The notes: generated by a model not told the origin, from the letters alone. A stretch of DNA of 38,699 nt from Hoylesella shahii DSM 15611 = JCM 12083 (GCF_000613445.1 NZ_BAIZ01000032.1:1-38699); one strand, 5' to 3'; shown: positions 20,950-30,982, numbered from the stretch's first letter. A program made the numbers and translations.

Positions 20950-21764
20950 ATGAAAAAATTTTGTTTAAAACTGCATAAGTGGTTGGCCTTACCTTTAGGC
21001 GCTTTTATGGCCATACTGTGTTTCACAGGGTTTCTTTTGCTTGTGATTAAAGATATTTCTCCCCTTTTGGATTAGATACTCAAGAGATGCCATTTTATAC
21101 TTGGGTGAAGCAATTGCACCGTTGGCTGTTTATGGTGCCCGAAAACCCACGTGGTGGATTATCTGTTGGAAGAGTTATCATGGCCATTTCGTCTATGTGC
21201 ATGGTGCTGGTGCTGCTCACAGGTGTGGTGATTTGGTGGCCCAAGAGCAAAAAGATGCTTAAAAGCCGACTAAAGGTGAGTACGGATAAAGGCTTTCGAA
21301 GGTTTGTTTACGACAGCCATGTGTCGCTCGGTATCTATGCTTTTGTATTTCTTTTCCTCATGGCCTTAACGGGGCCGGTGTTTTCTTTTGGTTGGTATAG
21401 ACAGGCCATGTCTAAATTGTTTGGACAAAAAATGCCTCCTAAAGAAATGAAGGCAACAGACCAGAAGGGCGAAGCGCAACATTCCACAAAAACAAATGCT
21501 TTTGATAAGGCCAATAACAGCCAAGCTAAAGCGGATGAACCAGCACACAGCGGCGCACCTAAAGACATGAAGGCAGGCCTCGATGGAAAGAAAAAGGGTG
21601 GCCCAAAACTCTTTAAGCAATTGCATACAGGCACTTGGGGTGGCTGGTTTACACGCGTGCTTTATGCTCTTGCAGCCTTGATTGGAGGTTTCTTGCCCCT
21701 CAGTGGATATTATCTGTGGTGGCAAAAGCGCCAAGCAAAGAAGCTGCGTAAAACTAAAGGTTAA
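20950..21764 (+). pseudogene. Compact PepSY-associated transmembrane protein, split by a 1-base frameshift
   Basis: The N-terminal piece (ATG at 20950, stop at 21075) encodes LHKWLALPLGAFMAILCFTG, the first membrane helix of PepSY-associated proteins. The rest (frame through 21764) carries LHRWLF, a second helix ending TGVVIWWP, a third in HVSLGIYAFVFLFLMALTGP and a fourth in WFTRVLYALAALIGGFLPLSGYYLWW-type sequence. Adding one base in the C-run near 21061-21064 joins them into 271 residues. The periplasmic loops that hold PepSY repeats in larger relatives are very short here, and a charged ~100-residue linker replaces one. Family members are inner-membrane proteins often linked to iron uptake; its role here is unknown. 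Confidence 0.8.
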
Positions 21765-21813
21765 GGCAAGGCCTTGCATCTAGATGGGTGAAAACCATCA
21801 GTTGCAATAGAAT

Positions 21814-21877
21814 ATGCGCTCAACGCCCAGCAAAGTGAAACAAAAGCTGCTTTGCCGTGCGTTGGGCGCATTGCTTT
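21814..21877. terminator. Long imperfect hairpin after the PepSY gene
   Basis: ATGCGCTCAACGC (21814-21826) pairs with GCGTTGGGCGCAT (21859-21871), with one G-T pair. The next helix GCAAAG (21830-21835) pairs with CTTTGC (21850-21855). The sequence TGCTTTT follows. It starts 50 bases after the PepSY stop and is probably a terminator. Confidence 0.6.
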
Positions 21878-22074
21878 TAGATGAAAATACGAAGGGTGAG
21901 GGTAGAAACAGGGTAAAAAATACAGCTTTGAGCGGTTGTTTTTTACATAAAGTCAGTAGTGTGAAAATTGCTTTTGATTGTTAACTATCTTTCTAAAACT
22001 CCGATGTTTTCTAGGTTTCTATCTTGATTTATCTCAAAAATATAAATTATAAACTTGTTAAAACGAACAAATTA

Positions 22075-22107
22075 TTTGCGATATTAGCAAATTTTACATT
22101 ATCTTTG
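22075..22107 (+). promoter_or_regulatory. Bacteroidetes promoter for the small peptide and fimbrillin genes
   Basis: TTTG (22075-22078), 21 bases of spacer, then TATCTTTG (22100-22107) match the -33/-7 consensus well. Transcription would start near 22115 and leave a leader of about 150 bases, containing a small CCCCT/AGGGG hairpin (22144-22158), before the 62-codon peptide gene. This is the best promoter match in the window. Confidence 0.6.
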
Positions 22108-22268
22108 CAAAACAAAAAATCAGGTTAATAGAGATTGAAATTACCCCTGCGATAGGGGCATGTGACAATTGGAGGTGTGAATAAGCACTCAAATAATGCA
22201 CTTAATTTTATCTTTTAAACCCCATTCGCCTTGCGTATGGAGCTAGAGACGATTATGTTAAATAGGTT

Positions 22269-22457
22269 ATGACAATAGTTATGGATAGAAAACAAATTTA
22301 TTTTAAGCCAGTAATCTCAGTGCTTAGTTTTATGGAAGAAAACGCACTTATGGCAGCAAGTCCAGGTGTTAGACCCGGAAAAGGAGGTCAAGGCAATATC
22401 AAAGTTATCGAATTGATAAATGATGTTGACGAAGAAAACGATTATCTTGAAGGATAA
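22269..22457 (+). CDS. Short peptide with LMAASPG core, upstream of fimbrillin gene
   Basis: A 62-residue product, or 58 if started at the second Met (22281). It has a YFKPVISVLSFMEENALMAASPG core followed by a Gly-rich stretch and an acidic tail ending DEENDYLEG. There is no signal peptide or membrane helix. From memory, Bacteroidales genomes carry many short proteins with the same plan (Tyr/Lys-Pro, a hydrophobic stretch, Glu, then L[LM]A[AG]S and a variable acidic tail) and unknown function. It lies downstream of a good promoter and 48 bases before the fimbrillin-like lipoprotein gene, so the two are probably co-transcribed. It might be a leader-type peptide or a small partner of the adhesin; neither is demonstrated. 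Confidence 0.65.
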   Translation: MTIVMDRKQIYFKPVISVLSFMEENALMAASPGVRPGKGGQGNIKVIELINDVDEENDYLEG

Positions 22458-22505
22458 AAGCGAGTAGACAACTAGGAAAACGACTTAACATAGAAGAAAG
22501 ATATA

Positions 22506-25316
22506 ATGAAGAAACAGATTTTTTATCATGCGCTGTCGGCCTTGTTTGTCGGTGGCTTTGCGCTTTCGGCCCTGTCGTGTGCCGAAGACACAATGGATAA
22601 TAGCACAAGCGATGGCGACAAAGAAGCCATTGTGAGGTTTGATGTGAGCGATGCACAGGATGAAGCGCTCAGCAATGCGCCTGCCTTAACACGTGGTTTG
22701 CTTACATCGGGACTTACCGATGCCGACCTTGCCGACAGGGTGTTGCCTATAGAGAGCAACGATAACCTAGACGCTTGTGTGGTGGAATCGACCATCGAGG
22801 GTGTTAACCCCACCAAAGCAGATGCAGCAACGCGTGCCAACATCATTAATATCCAATCGCTTGGCGAATTTTCGTCGGCTGGTATGCGCGGTGAGTCTGA
22901 TGATAAGATTCAAGAATCGTGGTTTAGCAACGAGCGTACCGAGAGCGATGGCCAATTGGTGAAGAGAATACCTTGGTCGTGGGAAAAGCGTCATGGTATT
23001 TTCTACGCCGTATATCCTAAAGTAGACGACCATAAGCAGAACATAAAAATAACGGCTCCAACCAGTAATACCGCACCCACTGTTGATTTTACGGTTTACC
23101 AAGACGTAAAGAAGCAAGTTGACTTGATGACGGCTTGCACGGGTAAAGTGCTTTATGCCACACGCCATCAGGCCCCTTCAACCAGCTTGAATTTTCGTCA
23201 TGCCCTTACAGCCATTCGCTTTGCTGTGGGCCCCAACCTTTCGTTTAACAAGTCCATCAGGTATATTTCAATTCACAAAGCACTACTTCGTGGTACCTAT
23301 AAGATGTCTAACGACCTTAACGGTGAGGGTACTTGGGTTGCTGGTAGCCTAAAAGAGCCAGGCACTGTAACGCTTAGTGGTTTGAATTATAGCACCACCG
23401 AGTATCCCAACAGTATTATTAGAGATACCCAACTGGGTAACGATAAGTACAAGAACGAGACGGACGTGAAAAAGATTGAAGACAACTACACGTTCTATAT
23501 GATTCCGCAAGAGCTAGACAATAAGGATGTTGAGCTCGAAGTTGCTTTCACCGACAATACTTATATTAAAGTAAAACTTGCTGGAAAATGGAAAGCAGGA
23601 ACAACCCGTACATACAAGATTAGTCAGAAGCAATCTAACTGGGATTATAAACTAGATTGTACACCAAGCGTAGAAGTGCCTTATAATGGCACAGAAGCCA
23701 CCATTCGCGTAAAGAGTTATCGCAAAGTGGCTAACAATCCCTCGCAGTCTGTGGCATGGAAAGTGGTGGGTTACGACGCCAATGGCGACGGAACATACAC
23801 GATGACCGAGAAACCAGCATGGCTTAAAGGTTTTACCAAAGACAACGGAACTGGTGGCGAGGCTGACGAAGTGATTAAAGCCAACCTGGCAACAGATGTT
23901 GTAGACTATCTTGCAGAACGTAATAGAGGTTTGCAAAACGCTACACCTGTAGGTTCGTCAACACAACCCTATAACCTCTCTAACAGCAATGGTGCTGCTA
24001 ATGTAGAAAATACAGCCAACTGCTATGTAATCTCTGGTCCTGGTTATTACATGATACCATTGGTTTATGGTAATGCAATTAAGAATGGAGCAACAAATGA
24101 GGATGCGTATAAGAGTAAGGCAGCTTCTTTTGCTCCAACTTTTGGAAGTCCTGCCCGACCAACGGATATCATTCTTCGTGAAATGAGAGATCACGATGGA
24201 AGTGTAATTAACTCACCTTGGATTGAGGAAACAGGCAATAGAAAGAACAATGGCGTGAATGGTGCCCAAGTAGTTTGGGCCGACGAGGCTAACCTTGTTA
24301 AGCAGGGTTCGTTGAGTATTGTTCGTTTTGGCGGTAAGGCTTACGTAAAGTTTGAAGTAACAAGAGCCGACATAAAGAGTGGAAACGCAGTGGTTGCTGT
24401 TAAGAAAGGCAACACAATAGTGTGGTCGTGGCACCTGTGGTTTGCACCCAAAAATGTGCTAGACAAAATAACTGTTACCAACAACCAAGGCAAACAATAC
24501 CATTTTACCAACGAAACCCTGGGATGGAAGCCCACTAAATGGATGGCAACACCTTATGAAGATCAACGTACGGTGAAGGTGAAGGTGGAGCAAACTGTTG
24601 GAAACAATGGTGTGAAGCAGGAAAGTATTATCGAAATCAAGCAGAATGCTTATATCGAAAGAGCTGGTATTGCTACCATGTATCAATGGGGACGTACTGA
24701 AGCTATGCCCGGAACGGATGCCATTCGCGAAGGAAGTTTCAATAAAAACGGTAACGACCAGATACATATTGCCAACAAGATACAGTTCCCTAATGTTTTC
24801 TTTAGAACCTTCCTAGATAATAGAGGAATGATTAAGCAGGGTGATGGATTGACGAAATATCATTATTTCTATAACCTCTGGTCAATACATAACAGTTTGA
24901 GAGGTGACGAGGATGCACCGAATACAGTGCCTGTTACGAAGAGTGTTTATGATCCATGTCCTGTAGGATTCAGCGTTCCTACCAACGGAGCCTTTAGTGG
25001 ATTCACCGCAAATGGTAGGAATAGAGGAACAATGAATGTAAAGGGAACGAACAATGCGGCAACATTCAATGCCAATATGGGTCATTTGTTCTGGACAAAC
25101 AGTGCTAAAAATGCCACGATTTATTTCCCTGCACTGGGTTATAGAAGTTCGCTTAATGGCAATATCGAGCATGCTGCAATGTACGGCGATTATTGGTCGG
25201 CCGACCCAAAGGATTGGAATAATGCTTGTTGTATGGGCTTTGATGTAAACGATGTTTATCCGTTGTATGTAAATATGCGTACTTACGCTTATCCTGTTCG
25301 ACCAGTTTCTGAGTAA
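22506..25316 (+). CDS. Large fimbrillin-family lipoprotein with FISUMP-like C-terminus
   Basis: A 936-residue predicted surface lipoprotein, lipobox LSC (Cys25). An N-terminal fimbrillin-like (Mfa-like) region spans roughly residues 40-370 and includes the typical LNFRHALTAIRFAVG strand near 228. An Ig/BACON-like segment follows around 380-460. A middle region has TANCYVISGPGYYMIP near 502 and VVAVKKGNTIVWSWHLWF near 640, a block common in Bacteroidetes fimbrillins. The C-terminus from about 814 (YDPCPVGFSVPT) to the end (YAYPVRPV) resembles the FISUMP paralogous domain. It is about twice the size of a simple fimbrillin subunit, so it may be a tip or anchored adhesin rather than a shaft subunit. 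No Mfa/FimA export partners are adjacent. Confidence 0.82.
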   Translation: MKKQIFYHALSALFVGGFALSALSCAEDTMDNSTSDGDKEAIVRFDVSDAQDEALSNAPALTRGLLTSGLTDADLADRVLPIESNDNLDACVVESTIEGVNPTKADAATRANIINIQSLGEFSSAGMRGESDDKIQESWFSNERTESDGQLVKRIPWSWEKRHGIFYAVYPKVDDHKQNIKITAPTSNTAPTVDFTVYQDVKKQVDLMTACTGKVLYATRHQAPSTSLNFRHALTAIRFAVGPNLSFNKSIRYISIHKALLRGTYKMSNDLNGEGTWVAGSLKEPGTVTLSGLNYSTTEYPNSIIRDTQLGNDKYKNETDVKKIEDNYTFYMIPQELDNKDVELEVAFTDNTYIKVKLAGKWKAGTTRTYKISQKQSNWDYKLDCTPSVEVPYNGTEATIRVKSYRKVANNPSQSVAWKVVGYDANGDGTYTMTEKPAWLKGFTKDNGTGGEADEVIKANLATDVVDYLAERNRGLQNATPVGSSTQPYNLSNSNGAANVENTANCYVISGPGYYMIPLVYGNAIKNGATNEDAYKSKAASFAPTFGSPARPTDIILREMRDHDGSVINSPWIEETGNRKNNGVNGAQVVWADEANLVKQGSLSIVRFGGKAYVKFEVTRADIKSGNAVVAVKKGNTIVWSWHLWFAPKNVLDKITVTNNQGKQYHFTNETLGWKPTKWMATPYEDQRTVKVKVEQTVGNNGVKQESIIEIKQNAYIERAGIATMYQWGRTEAMPGTDAIREGSFNKNGNDQIHIANKIQFPNVFFRTFLDNRGMIKQGDGLTKYHYFYNLWSIHNSLRGDEDAPNTVPVTKSVYDPCPVGFSVPTNGAFSGFTANGRNRGTMNVKGTNNAATFNANMGHLFWTNSAKNATIYFPALGYRSSLNGNIEHAAMYGDYWSADPKDWNNACCMGFDVNDVYPLYVNMRTYAYPVRPVSE

Positions 25317-25336
25317 TTATATCTAAACGCTCCATT

Positions 25337-25458
25337 ATGGGGGCTGTTTTAAGAAGAACGTTTGTTGCAAATAAGATGGCGCACCACAGTGCCAACCACT
25401 GCAACAACAAAGAAGCACACCGCGTGTGTGTAGGCGTTCGACTTGAAGCAGCCCCTGT
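25337..25458 (+). ncRNA. Candidate structured RNA or 3'-UTR element after the fimbrillin gene
   Basis: An outer helix pairs 25337-25353 with 25442-25458 (17 pairs, four G-T). Inside it, GAACG (25356-25360) pairs with CGTTC (25435-25439). TTGTTGC (25362-25368) pairs with GCAACAA (25401-25407), enclosing a small hairpin TGGCGC/GTGCCA-type (25377-25394). CACAC (25416-25420) pairs with GTGTG (25424-25428). The nested, multi-branched design is more elaborate than a normal terminator, though TGTTTTG follows. It could act as a transcript end, a stabilising 3' structure, an independent RNA or a short inverted-repeat mobile element. Confidence 0.45.
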
Positions 25459-25657
25459 TTTGTACCCTCATTTTTATATTTAAACACTAACCTATAACGA
25501 GCATGCTAACCTTATTAACACGCCATGCCCTTGCCCAAAGACTGCCAAACTATTAGTTTTTGCCAACATATTGTTCGCGATTGTTGTTTGTTAATCGTAA
25601 ATGAGCGCTTTTATCATAAAATATTTTAATAAGTTCTGCTGTTTAAGAAAATAATCA

Positions 25658-25665
25658 TACTTTTG
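25658..25665 (+). promoter_or_regulatory. -7 promoter element for SusCD-3
   Basis: TACTTTTG matches TAnnTTTG. No good TTTG at -33 is present. It implies a leader of about 200 bases before the SusC-3 ATG at 25877. Confidence 0.4.
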
Positions 25666-25876
25666 CCATAGACTATCTAAACAGAGTGTAATATACGTTA
25701 TCAAGGAGGCCAATAAAGACAACAAGCCCTCTTTTACTTAACTAAGCAACAACAGTGTGAATTAAATAAGCATTTCAGTAAATAAATTTAGCCCCTCAAC
25801 GCAAGCATACAGTACCCTTTGTTGTGCATTTGCGAAGAAACTAAACAATCTCAATTTATTAAATAGTAAGACATTT

Positions 25877-28800
25877 ATGACTTTACGCATCAAGCCAATT
25901 GGCATTACGTTATGTGTGGGTGTATCTTTCTTCATGCCAACGCAAGCATTGGCAGCTCCCGAGCTGTTGGTACAAAACGTTCAGCAAGCAGGAAAATGCA
26001 CAGGTGTTATCGTAGATGAACATGGAGAGCCCGTTGTTGGCGCCACCATTCTGGTGAAAGGAGTGGGGAATGGCGGTACGACCGACTTAGATGGGCGATT
26101 CAATTTGCCCAACATCAAACCCGGCAGTGTTCTTGTTATCTCTTATATCGGTATGGATACAAAGGAGGTAAAGTGGGACGGACAAGAACTAAAGGTTGTG
26201 ATGAAAGAAGAGCAACATGCCCTAAACGAAGTGGTGGTGACGGGTTATGGTGGTCAACAAAAACGTGCAACTCTTACAACGGCCATCTCTAAGATGGATA
26301 ACAAGGTGTTAGATGCTGCCGCTTTTGCCAATGTGGGTAATGCCTTGCAGGGAAGTGTAACTGGACTTCAGGTGGTTAGTAGTTCAGGACAACCAGGTGC
26401 TGCGCCTTCAATCACGTTGCGTGGTGGTGCTTCAATCACAGGAAGTGCCCCCACTTTGATTATTGTCGATGGTGTGGAACGTGCCCTTTCAGAGGTTAAC
26501 CCCTCGGACATCGAGTCGATGGAAGTGCTCAAAGATGCCGCCTCTACAGCCATTTATGGTGCTAGAGCCAACGGCGGTGTAATCCTTATCACCACCAAAC
26601 GCGCCAAAACAGGCACATCGAGCATCAATTATCGCGCCAAGTTGGGTGTGAACTTTAGACGCAACGACTACGATTTTATGAATGCTCGCGATTACATTTA
26701 CTACAACCGTATGGGCTTTAAGCGTTACACCGATGCGATGGAAGGCCACGGTAGAGCAGCAAATGTGGATGCTCAGAATGGTTATTCGGGTAGAGGATAT
26801 ACCGATTATTCGCCTCGCACTGATGTGATGTATTACGACGACACCAATGCAGAGCATAAAAGACTACTCGCAGAAGAAGGTTGGCAAATCATGGACGACC
26901 CCTATTACGGGGCTACTAATGGTGCTCGACTCATATTCAAAGACTATGGTAGAACGCTCGAGGATGCCATTTACCACAACCAGACGCTCACACAAGACCA
27001 CTATGTGAGCTTTAGTGGTGGCAACAACATGGGTTCGTTTGTGGCCTCTTTGGGTTATTACAACGAAAATGGTGTGGTGCGCAACACCGCTTATAAGCGT
27101 TTTACAGGAAGTGTAAAGGGCGATTACCAAATTAAACCATGGCTTAAGGTTCGCGCCGGAGCACAATACTCATGGCATACCACGCCCAGCACCTACCTAG
27201 ATTCGTGGTATCAGTTGTTTTATCGCACGCGTTCGCAACGTCCCACATGGAATCCTTACCTCGAAGATGGCTCGCCTGCACCAGGATGGAGCAACTCTGA
27301 TGGTAACTATCAGTATTGGAGCGATAAGCTTACATCAAGCAACAGCTCGCGTTCAGAAACCTTTAATGCAGGATTAGACTTTACATTGATACCCAAGCAC
27401 CTTATTTTGAAAACCAATGCTTCGGTTTATCATGTGCTTAATCAAAACGAAAGCTTTAATAAGGCTTTCTATACACAAAGTAATCCTACCAGCATTAACA
27501 CCACCAGACGTGCTTACGGCTACTTGTTTAAGGATACCCAAATTCAGCTTAACGCCACATTGAACTACTTCAACACGTTTAACGAACACCACAATGTGGA
27601 CCTTATGCTCGGTGCCGAATACTACGACTATAACTATTACTCTCTAAAAGCGTCGACAAAAAATTCGCCAACCGATGATATTCCAACGCTTAACGCCGGA
27701 GCCGACAAGGATAGCAATCCCGAATCGCTGAAATCGCGCAACCGCATTGAGTCGCTTTTCGGACGTTTCAACTACGATTACAAGCAAAAATACTTGCTAA
27801 CGTTTACCTTCCGTTACGATGGCAACTCTAAACTCAAAGATAATCGTTGGGGCTTCTTCCCTGGGGTGTCGTTTGGATGGAACATGATGGAAGAGAATTT
27901 CTGGAAAAACTCTTCGCTATCTAAGGTTGTGAGCAACATCAAACCACGTATTAGCTATGGTAGCAATGGTAATGTGAGCGGTATTGGCGACTTCTATATC
28001 TATGGTATCTACGACCAACAAACCAATTATCGCGGTAATACGGCCTTCTACGACCGCTCGCTGGTGAATACAGCCTTGAAATGGGAACAGAGTCATACGT
28101 TTGAAGCGGGTCTTGATTTGGGCTTCTTCAAAAATAGATTGTCGTTCATTCTCGATTATTATGTGCGCAACACCAGCAACTTGCTGCAAAGCGTCAACCT
28201 TCCCTCTTATTTGGGATTCTCTTCTATACAAACCAACTTGGGTAAACTGCGCAACCAAGGTTTTGAAATGGAAGTGAAAGCCACTCCCGTGCACCTTAGA
28301 AATGGTTTCCGTTGGGACCTTTCGCTCAACCTTTCAACGGTTAAAAACACCATTATAAAGCTACCAAAGAGCGACCGCCCATTTAATCAGCTCGAAGGTG
28401 TTGAGGTGGCAGCAGGTAAAGTGGATGCCAATGGCAAAACGCCCACAAAGTGGATTGGCGGTTATCGCGAGGGTGGAACCCTTGACGACCTATATGGATA
28501 CAGCCAAAACCATATCTTTAAAGACTGGGACGACGTGAAAGCTCATGCCAATATGCGTATAGATAACGTGGCAAAACTTTACGGACCAGGATTGGCCGAC
28601 CAAGTAAACCCCGAAACAGGTGTGCTTTATAAAAACTCAACAGGCTGGAAAGCCATTGAGCCAGGCGACGTTTGTTGGGAGGATATAAACGAAGACGGTA
28701 TCATTAATACACTCGACCGCAAAGTGCTTGGTAATGCCCGACCCACTGTAACAGGTGGATGGACCACGACACTAAGCTATCAAAATCTTTCGCTTTATGC

Positions 28801-29230
28801 GCGTTTCGACTACGCTTTGGGTCATACCATCTACAACGACCTTAAAGCTCGCTCGATGGGTCAGTTCCAAGGACAGTTTAATCTCATTGAAAACGTAAAG
28901 GATATGTGGACCGAAAACAATCCTAACGCAGCCTATCCAGCATTTAGTTACGCCGACCAGCTGAACAAACACAACATCTGGCGCGTGGGTTCTAAGTTCT
29001 TTGAGAAGGCCAGCTACATGGCTTTACGCGAAATAACACTTAGCTATAACTTGCCTAAGAAGTGGATTAACGCACTGAAAATGGCCAATGCTAGTGTTTA
29101 TCTAACGGGACAAAATCTTTTCTACCTCACGTCGTATGATGGCGCTTCGCCCGAACCAGCAGGTGGATATGATTATGGTCGTTATCCCACTCCTCGCACT
29201 CTTATCTTTGGATTAAACGTTTCATTTTAA
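25877..29230 (+). CDS. SusC/RagA family TonB-linked outer-membrane receptor (SusC-3)
   Basis: An intact 1117-residue receptor. After an N-terminal signal (ending near ALAAPE), a CarboxypepD_reg-like domain (GVIVDEHGEPVVGATILVKG through LVISYIGMDTKEV) spans about residues 35-115. LNEVVVTGYG follows, then a plug with GQPGAAPSITLRGGASITG, LIIVDGVER and EVLKDAASTAIYGARANGGV. The barrel ends in LIFGLNVSF. The plug lacks the insertion seen in SusC-1 and SusC-2 after VDG and looks like a standard glycan-type SusC. The SusD-3 gene follows after 19 bases. No glycoside hydrolase is adjacent, so the substrate cannot be guessed. Confidence 0.95.
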   Translation: MTLRIKPIGITLCVGVSFFMPTQALAAPELLVQNVQQAGKCTGVIVDEHGEPVVGATILVKGVGNGGTTDLDGRFNLPNIKPGSVLVISYIGMDTKEVKWDGQELKVVMKEEQHALNEVVVTGYGGQQKRATLTTAISKMDNKVLDAAAFANVGNALQGSVTGLQVVSSSGQPGAAPSITLRGGASITGSAPTLIIVDGVERALSEVNPSDIESMEVLKDAASTAIYGARANGGVILITTKRAKTGTSSINYRAKLGVNFRRNDYDFMNARDYIYYNRMGFKRYTDAMEGHGRAANVDAQNGYSGRGYTDYSPRTDVMYYDDTNAEHKRLLAEEGWQIMDDPYYGATNGARLIFKDYGRTLEDAIYHNQTLTQDHYVSFSGGNNMGSFVASLGYYNENGVVRNTAYKRFTGSVKGDYQIKPWLKVRAGAQYSWHTTPSTYLDSWYQLFYRTRSQRPTWNPYLEDGSPAPGWSNSDGNYQYWSDKLTSSNSSRSETFNAGLDFTLIPKHLILKTNASVYHVLNQNESFNKAFYTQSNPTSINTTRRAYGYLFKDTQIQLNATLNYFNTFNEHHNVDLMLGAEYYDYNYYSLKASTKNSPTDDIPTLNAGADKDSNPESLKSRNRIESLFGRFNYDYKQKYLLTFTFRYDGNSKLKDNRWGFFPGVSFGWNMMEENFWKNSSLSKVVSNIKPRISYGSNGNVSGIGDFYIYGIYDQQTNYRGNTAFYDRSLVNTALKWEQSHTFEAGLDLGFFKNRLSFILDYYVRNTSNLLQSVNLPSYLGFSSIQTNLGKLRNQGFEMEVKATPVHLRNGFRWDLSLNLSTVKNTIIKLPKSDRPFNQLEGVEVAAGKVDANGKTPTKWIGGYREGGTLDDLYGYSQNHIFKDWDDVKAHANMRIDNVAKLYGPGLADQVNPETGVLYKNSTGWKAIEPGDVCWEDINEDGIINTLDRKVLGNARPTVTGGWTTTLSYQNLSLYARFDYALGHTIYNDLKARSMGQFQGQFNLIENVKDMWTENNPNAAYPAFSYADQLNKHNIWRVGSKFFEKASYMALREITLSYNLPKKWINALKMANASVYLTGQNLFYLTSYDGASPEPAGGYDYGRYPTPRTLIFGLNVSF

Positions 29231-29249
29231 CTAATCAATTTTCAGAGCA

Positions 29250-30838
29250 ATGAAAAAGTTAGTATCATATATTGCAGCAGGTATCTTTGGCTTGTCGCTA
29301 ACGGGCTGTATGGACTTAGAACCAACCAGTACCATTACCGATGCAAACTATTGGAAAAATGCTGATCAGGTGCAAGCCTTCAACCAAGGTCTTAATTCTT
29401 GGATGAGAAGTTATGCCGATAAGTACATTGTTTGGGGCGAAATGCGCGCCAATATATATAGCGGTAGTTCTTTTAGTGGTGAGGCTTCGCAAGGTTATGA
29501 ACGCCTGTGGAACAACACACTTGAGAAAACAAATGCCGTGATTAACAACTATGGAGGTGTTTACACGGGCATTAATCAGATTAATTTGATGATCGATAAG
29601 GTGAACGAAGCTGGTTATCTAAGCGACACACAAAAGAAAGCTTATCTTGGAAGTGCTCATGGCATGCGCGCTTACTTGTATTTCCAGCTGCTTCGTACCT
29701 ATGGCGACGTTATTTTATATTTACAACACACAGAGGGAAAGACGGTAGACCTCAATAATGTTGCACGCAAACAGAGTTCGGCTGCCGAGGTGATGGCCCA
29801 AATTAAGGCCGATATTAAAACCTCTGAAGAGGCTTATAACAACAATTATCAGTTCGCCAGCGGCCGTAATTACTGGTCGCTTTCGGCCACAAAGATGCTT
29901 AAAGGCGAGGTGTATTTGTGGAGTGGCAAGCAGATGGGGGGCGGAAATGCCGACTATCAAACGGCTTTAACGGCCTACCAAGATGTGGAAAGCAATGCCG
30001 ATGTGGCTCTGCTCGATAAGTTTGGTGATGTGTTTGCCTACGACAAAAAAGAGAACAAAGAGATTATCTACGCGCTACATAACCGCGAAAACGAAACTTC
30101 TTTGTGGAATGGGCTCTATACTTCGCTCGTGATGAACAAGCAAAACGTGGGCGCTTATCGCTACATAACGCTGCTGGACAGGCCATACAGTTTAGCGAAT
30201 CCGAATATCTTAACTTGCGTTTGGGTAGTGGTGTGATGCGTTTCTCGCTCGATAAACAGCTGTGGACAATGCTTTATTCTAACGATAACGATACACGTAA
30301 GAAGGCTACTTTGGCCGATGTGTACCGCGCTTCGGATGGAACGTATGTTGGAAACATATGTAATAAGTTTCATGGAACGCTTCTTACGGGTGGTTCGGCC
30401 ACATCGTGGTACGACGATCAGCCCATTTATCGCTTTGCCGAATGTCTTTTGGGCATTGCCGAAGCTAAGGTGTTGTTGGGTCAAGACCCAAGAACAGAGA
30501 TTAATAAGGTGCGTTTACGCGCTTATGGTGCCACCTATTTCAACGCTCATCCCGAGGTGCAATATCCCAATGATGTTAGCAATGGCAGCATAGCAGCCTT
30601 AACAACATTCTACACCAACAACCCCTTTGTGGGCGGAGACGAAGACGCCACCGAGGCTATTTTGAAAGAACGCCTACGCGAATTTATGTTCGAAGGCAAA
30701 CGTTGGCACGATATTCGCCTCTTCGACAAGGCCACTAAGTACTCTACAGCCAACGCTAATCGTTTGTTGTGGCCAATAGACGAGACCACCATGTCTACCA
30801 ATGCCGAATTGGTTCAGACGCCTGGATATAGCGATTAA
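29250..30838 (+). pseudogene. RagB/SusD family lipoprotein (SusD-3), split by a 1-base frameshift
   Basis: The substrate-binding partner of SusC-3. Lipobox LTGC (Cys20) is followed by MDLEPTSTITDANYWKN, the usual SusD opening, and by TPR-like helices (GMRAYLYFQLLRTYGD). The first frame runs to 30236 but after about 30172 reads nonsense. The true continuation is AGQAIQFSESEYLNLRLGSG in another frame, through REFMFEGKRWHDIRLF and a typical C-terminal PIDETTMSTN. One added base in ACGCTGCTGG near 30172 restores a 529-residue protein, normal for the family. A one-base sequence error is as likely as real inactivation. Confidence 0.9.
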
Positions 30839-30872
30839 GTCGCTTTAAAGTGGACTTCATTTAAAAAATAAT

Positions 30873-30924
30873 GAAGCTGTGTATCAATCTTCACCCGTTG
30901 ATTTGATACACAGCTTCTTTTTTT
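30873..30924 (+). terminator. Strong intrinsic terminator of the SusCD-3 unit
   Basis: GAAGCTGTGTATCAA (30873-30887) is perfectly paired by TTGATACACAGCTTC (30903-30917), followed by seven T (30918-30924). An A-rich stretch lies on the left side, so it may also work in the opposite direction. It separates SusD-3 from the hydrolase gene. Confidence 0.88.
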
Positions 30925-30982
30925 ATCAACTACTTGGGCGTTTTTAAATTCAAAAACACTACTCAAGTTGCTCAAAAATCAT

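Larger units (their letters stand above)
25317..25876. other. 560-base intergenic region with folded element and SusC-3 promoter
   Basis: No coding frame is convincing. The left part holds the strongly self-complementary element at 25337-25458. The right part is AT-rich and carries a TACTTTTG promoter element about 220 bases before SusC-3. Confidence 0.6.

Noticed and set aside
22144..22158. Riboswitch in the leader of the small peptide gene
   Set aside because: Only a 5-bp hairpin is visible and no known aptamer consensus was recognised.
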